Part shown: piece by piece, positions 6,219-6,457 of the stretch
Numbering within the stretch: the stretch's first letter is position 1
Layout: every line of letters begins with the position of its first letter
Assembly: GCA_905373085.1 (NCBI GenBank)
Contig: CAJPRR010000127.1
Location: 1 to 6,457 of the forward strand
Direction: 5' to 3'
Origin: an uncultured Selenomonas sp.
GTDB lineage: Bacteria; Bacillota; Negativicutes; Selenomonadales; Selenomonadaceae
Length of the DNA: 6,457 nt
The notes under the pieces: generated by a model
What the model was told of the DNA's origin: nothing
Database searches by the model: none
Seen by the model: only the letters and a program-made list of their open reading frames with translations
Program-made: the position numbers and the translations under genes

Positions 6219-6457
6219 CTATGCGATCGTGCCGTGCTCTTCTGCGCCGCGCACTTCCCTCTGCTGATTCCTTTCGTCGAGCATGACGACGATGGGAGTG
6301 TGGGTGCGCGCTTCTTCTTCGGTCATCATGGCGTATGACATGATGATGACGATATCGCCGGGCTGCACGCAGCGTGCGGCAGCTCCGTTCAGGCATACGA
6401 CTCCGGAGCCGCGTGCGCCTTTGATCACATACGTTTCGAGGCGTGCGCCGTTGTTGT
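6219..6457 (-). CDS. panD: Aspartate 1-decarboxylase PanD, C-terminal part (5' end outside window)
   Basis: PanD is a cytoplasmic pyruvoyl enzyme that converts L-aspartate to beta-alanine, the precursor joined to pantoate by PanC in pantothenate and CoA synthesis. The frame runs off the right edge of the window; 78 residues are visible of about 127. They align to B. subtilis PanD from its N-N-G-A-R-L-E-T-Y stretch onward, including the Thr-Tyr pair (Thr57 and Tyr58 in that numbering) near the active site, then G-S-G-V-V-C-L-N-G-A-A-A-R, Q-P-G-D, and S-Y-A-M-M-T-E-E-E-A-R. The Gly24-Ser25 self-cleavage site that generates the pyruvoyl group lies outside the window, so activity cannot be judged fully. 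A GTG at 6428 lies inside the family core and is not the true start. The stop is TAG (6219-6221), followed by a strong terminator, so panD is the last gene of its transcript; panB or panC might lie to the right. Confidence 0.94.
   Translation of the reverse strand, partial: NNGARLETYVIKGARGSGVVCLNGAAARCVQPGDIVIIMSYAMMTEEEARTHTPIVVMLDERNQQREVRGAEEHGTIA

Noticed and set aside
1..6457. CRISPR array, insertion sequence, tRNA or phage genes
   Set aside because: No spaced direct repeats, transposase motifs, terminal inverted repeats, cloverleaf sequence or phage-like frames were seen.

Overview
The window looks like chromosome from a GC-rich Gram-positive-lineage bacterium (Firmicutes/Bacillota), probably a Negativicute of the Selenomonas type. 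The evidence is the order mcsB-clpC-radA, which is the class III heat-shock (CtsR-type) operon layout of Firmicutes, combined with strongly GC-biased third codon positions. The taxon is inferred from gene order and protein similarity recalled from memory, not from a search.

Left block, plus strand, 1-4616. The window opens inside the C-terminal domain of the protein-arginine kinase McsB. After 114 bases comes a complete ClpC, the AAA+ unfoldase that recognises McsB-marked (phosphoarginine) proteins and feeds them to ClpP. A possible 49-residue basic, amphipathic protein overlaps the end of clpC, and its stop overlaps the start of radA in an ATGA. RadA, a DNA-branch-migration ATPase, closes the block. 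The genes run in one direction with little or no space, so an operon is likely. The operon promoter, ctsR and mcsA (if present) lie upstream of the window.

Middle, 4617-4682. A perfect 20-bp hairpin with an A-tract on one side and a T-tract on the other sits between two convergent genes and should terminate transcription from both sides.

Right block, minus strand, 4683-6457. Reading leftward from the right edge: the C-terminal two thirds of PanD (aspartate 1-decarboxylase, beta-alanine for pantothenate and CoA), its intrinsic terminator, an AT-rich promoter-like region with an inverted repeat, and a complete AGCS-family sodium/amino-acid (alanine or glycine) symporter. The terminator between panD and the symporter argues for separate transcription.

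I found no mobile element, CRISPR array, RNA gene or phage gene. The window is mostly conserved housekeeping sequence. The points that merit a second look are the small coupled ORF between clpC and radA, a changed residue in a phosphoarginine-pocket motif of McsB, a short ORF that exactly fills the mcsB-clpC gap, and the operator-like repeat in front of the symporter.
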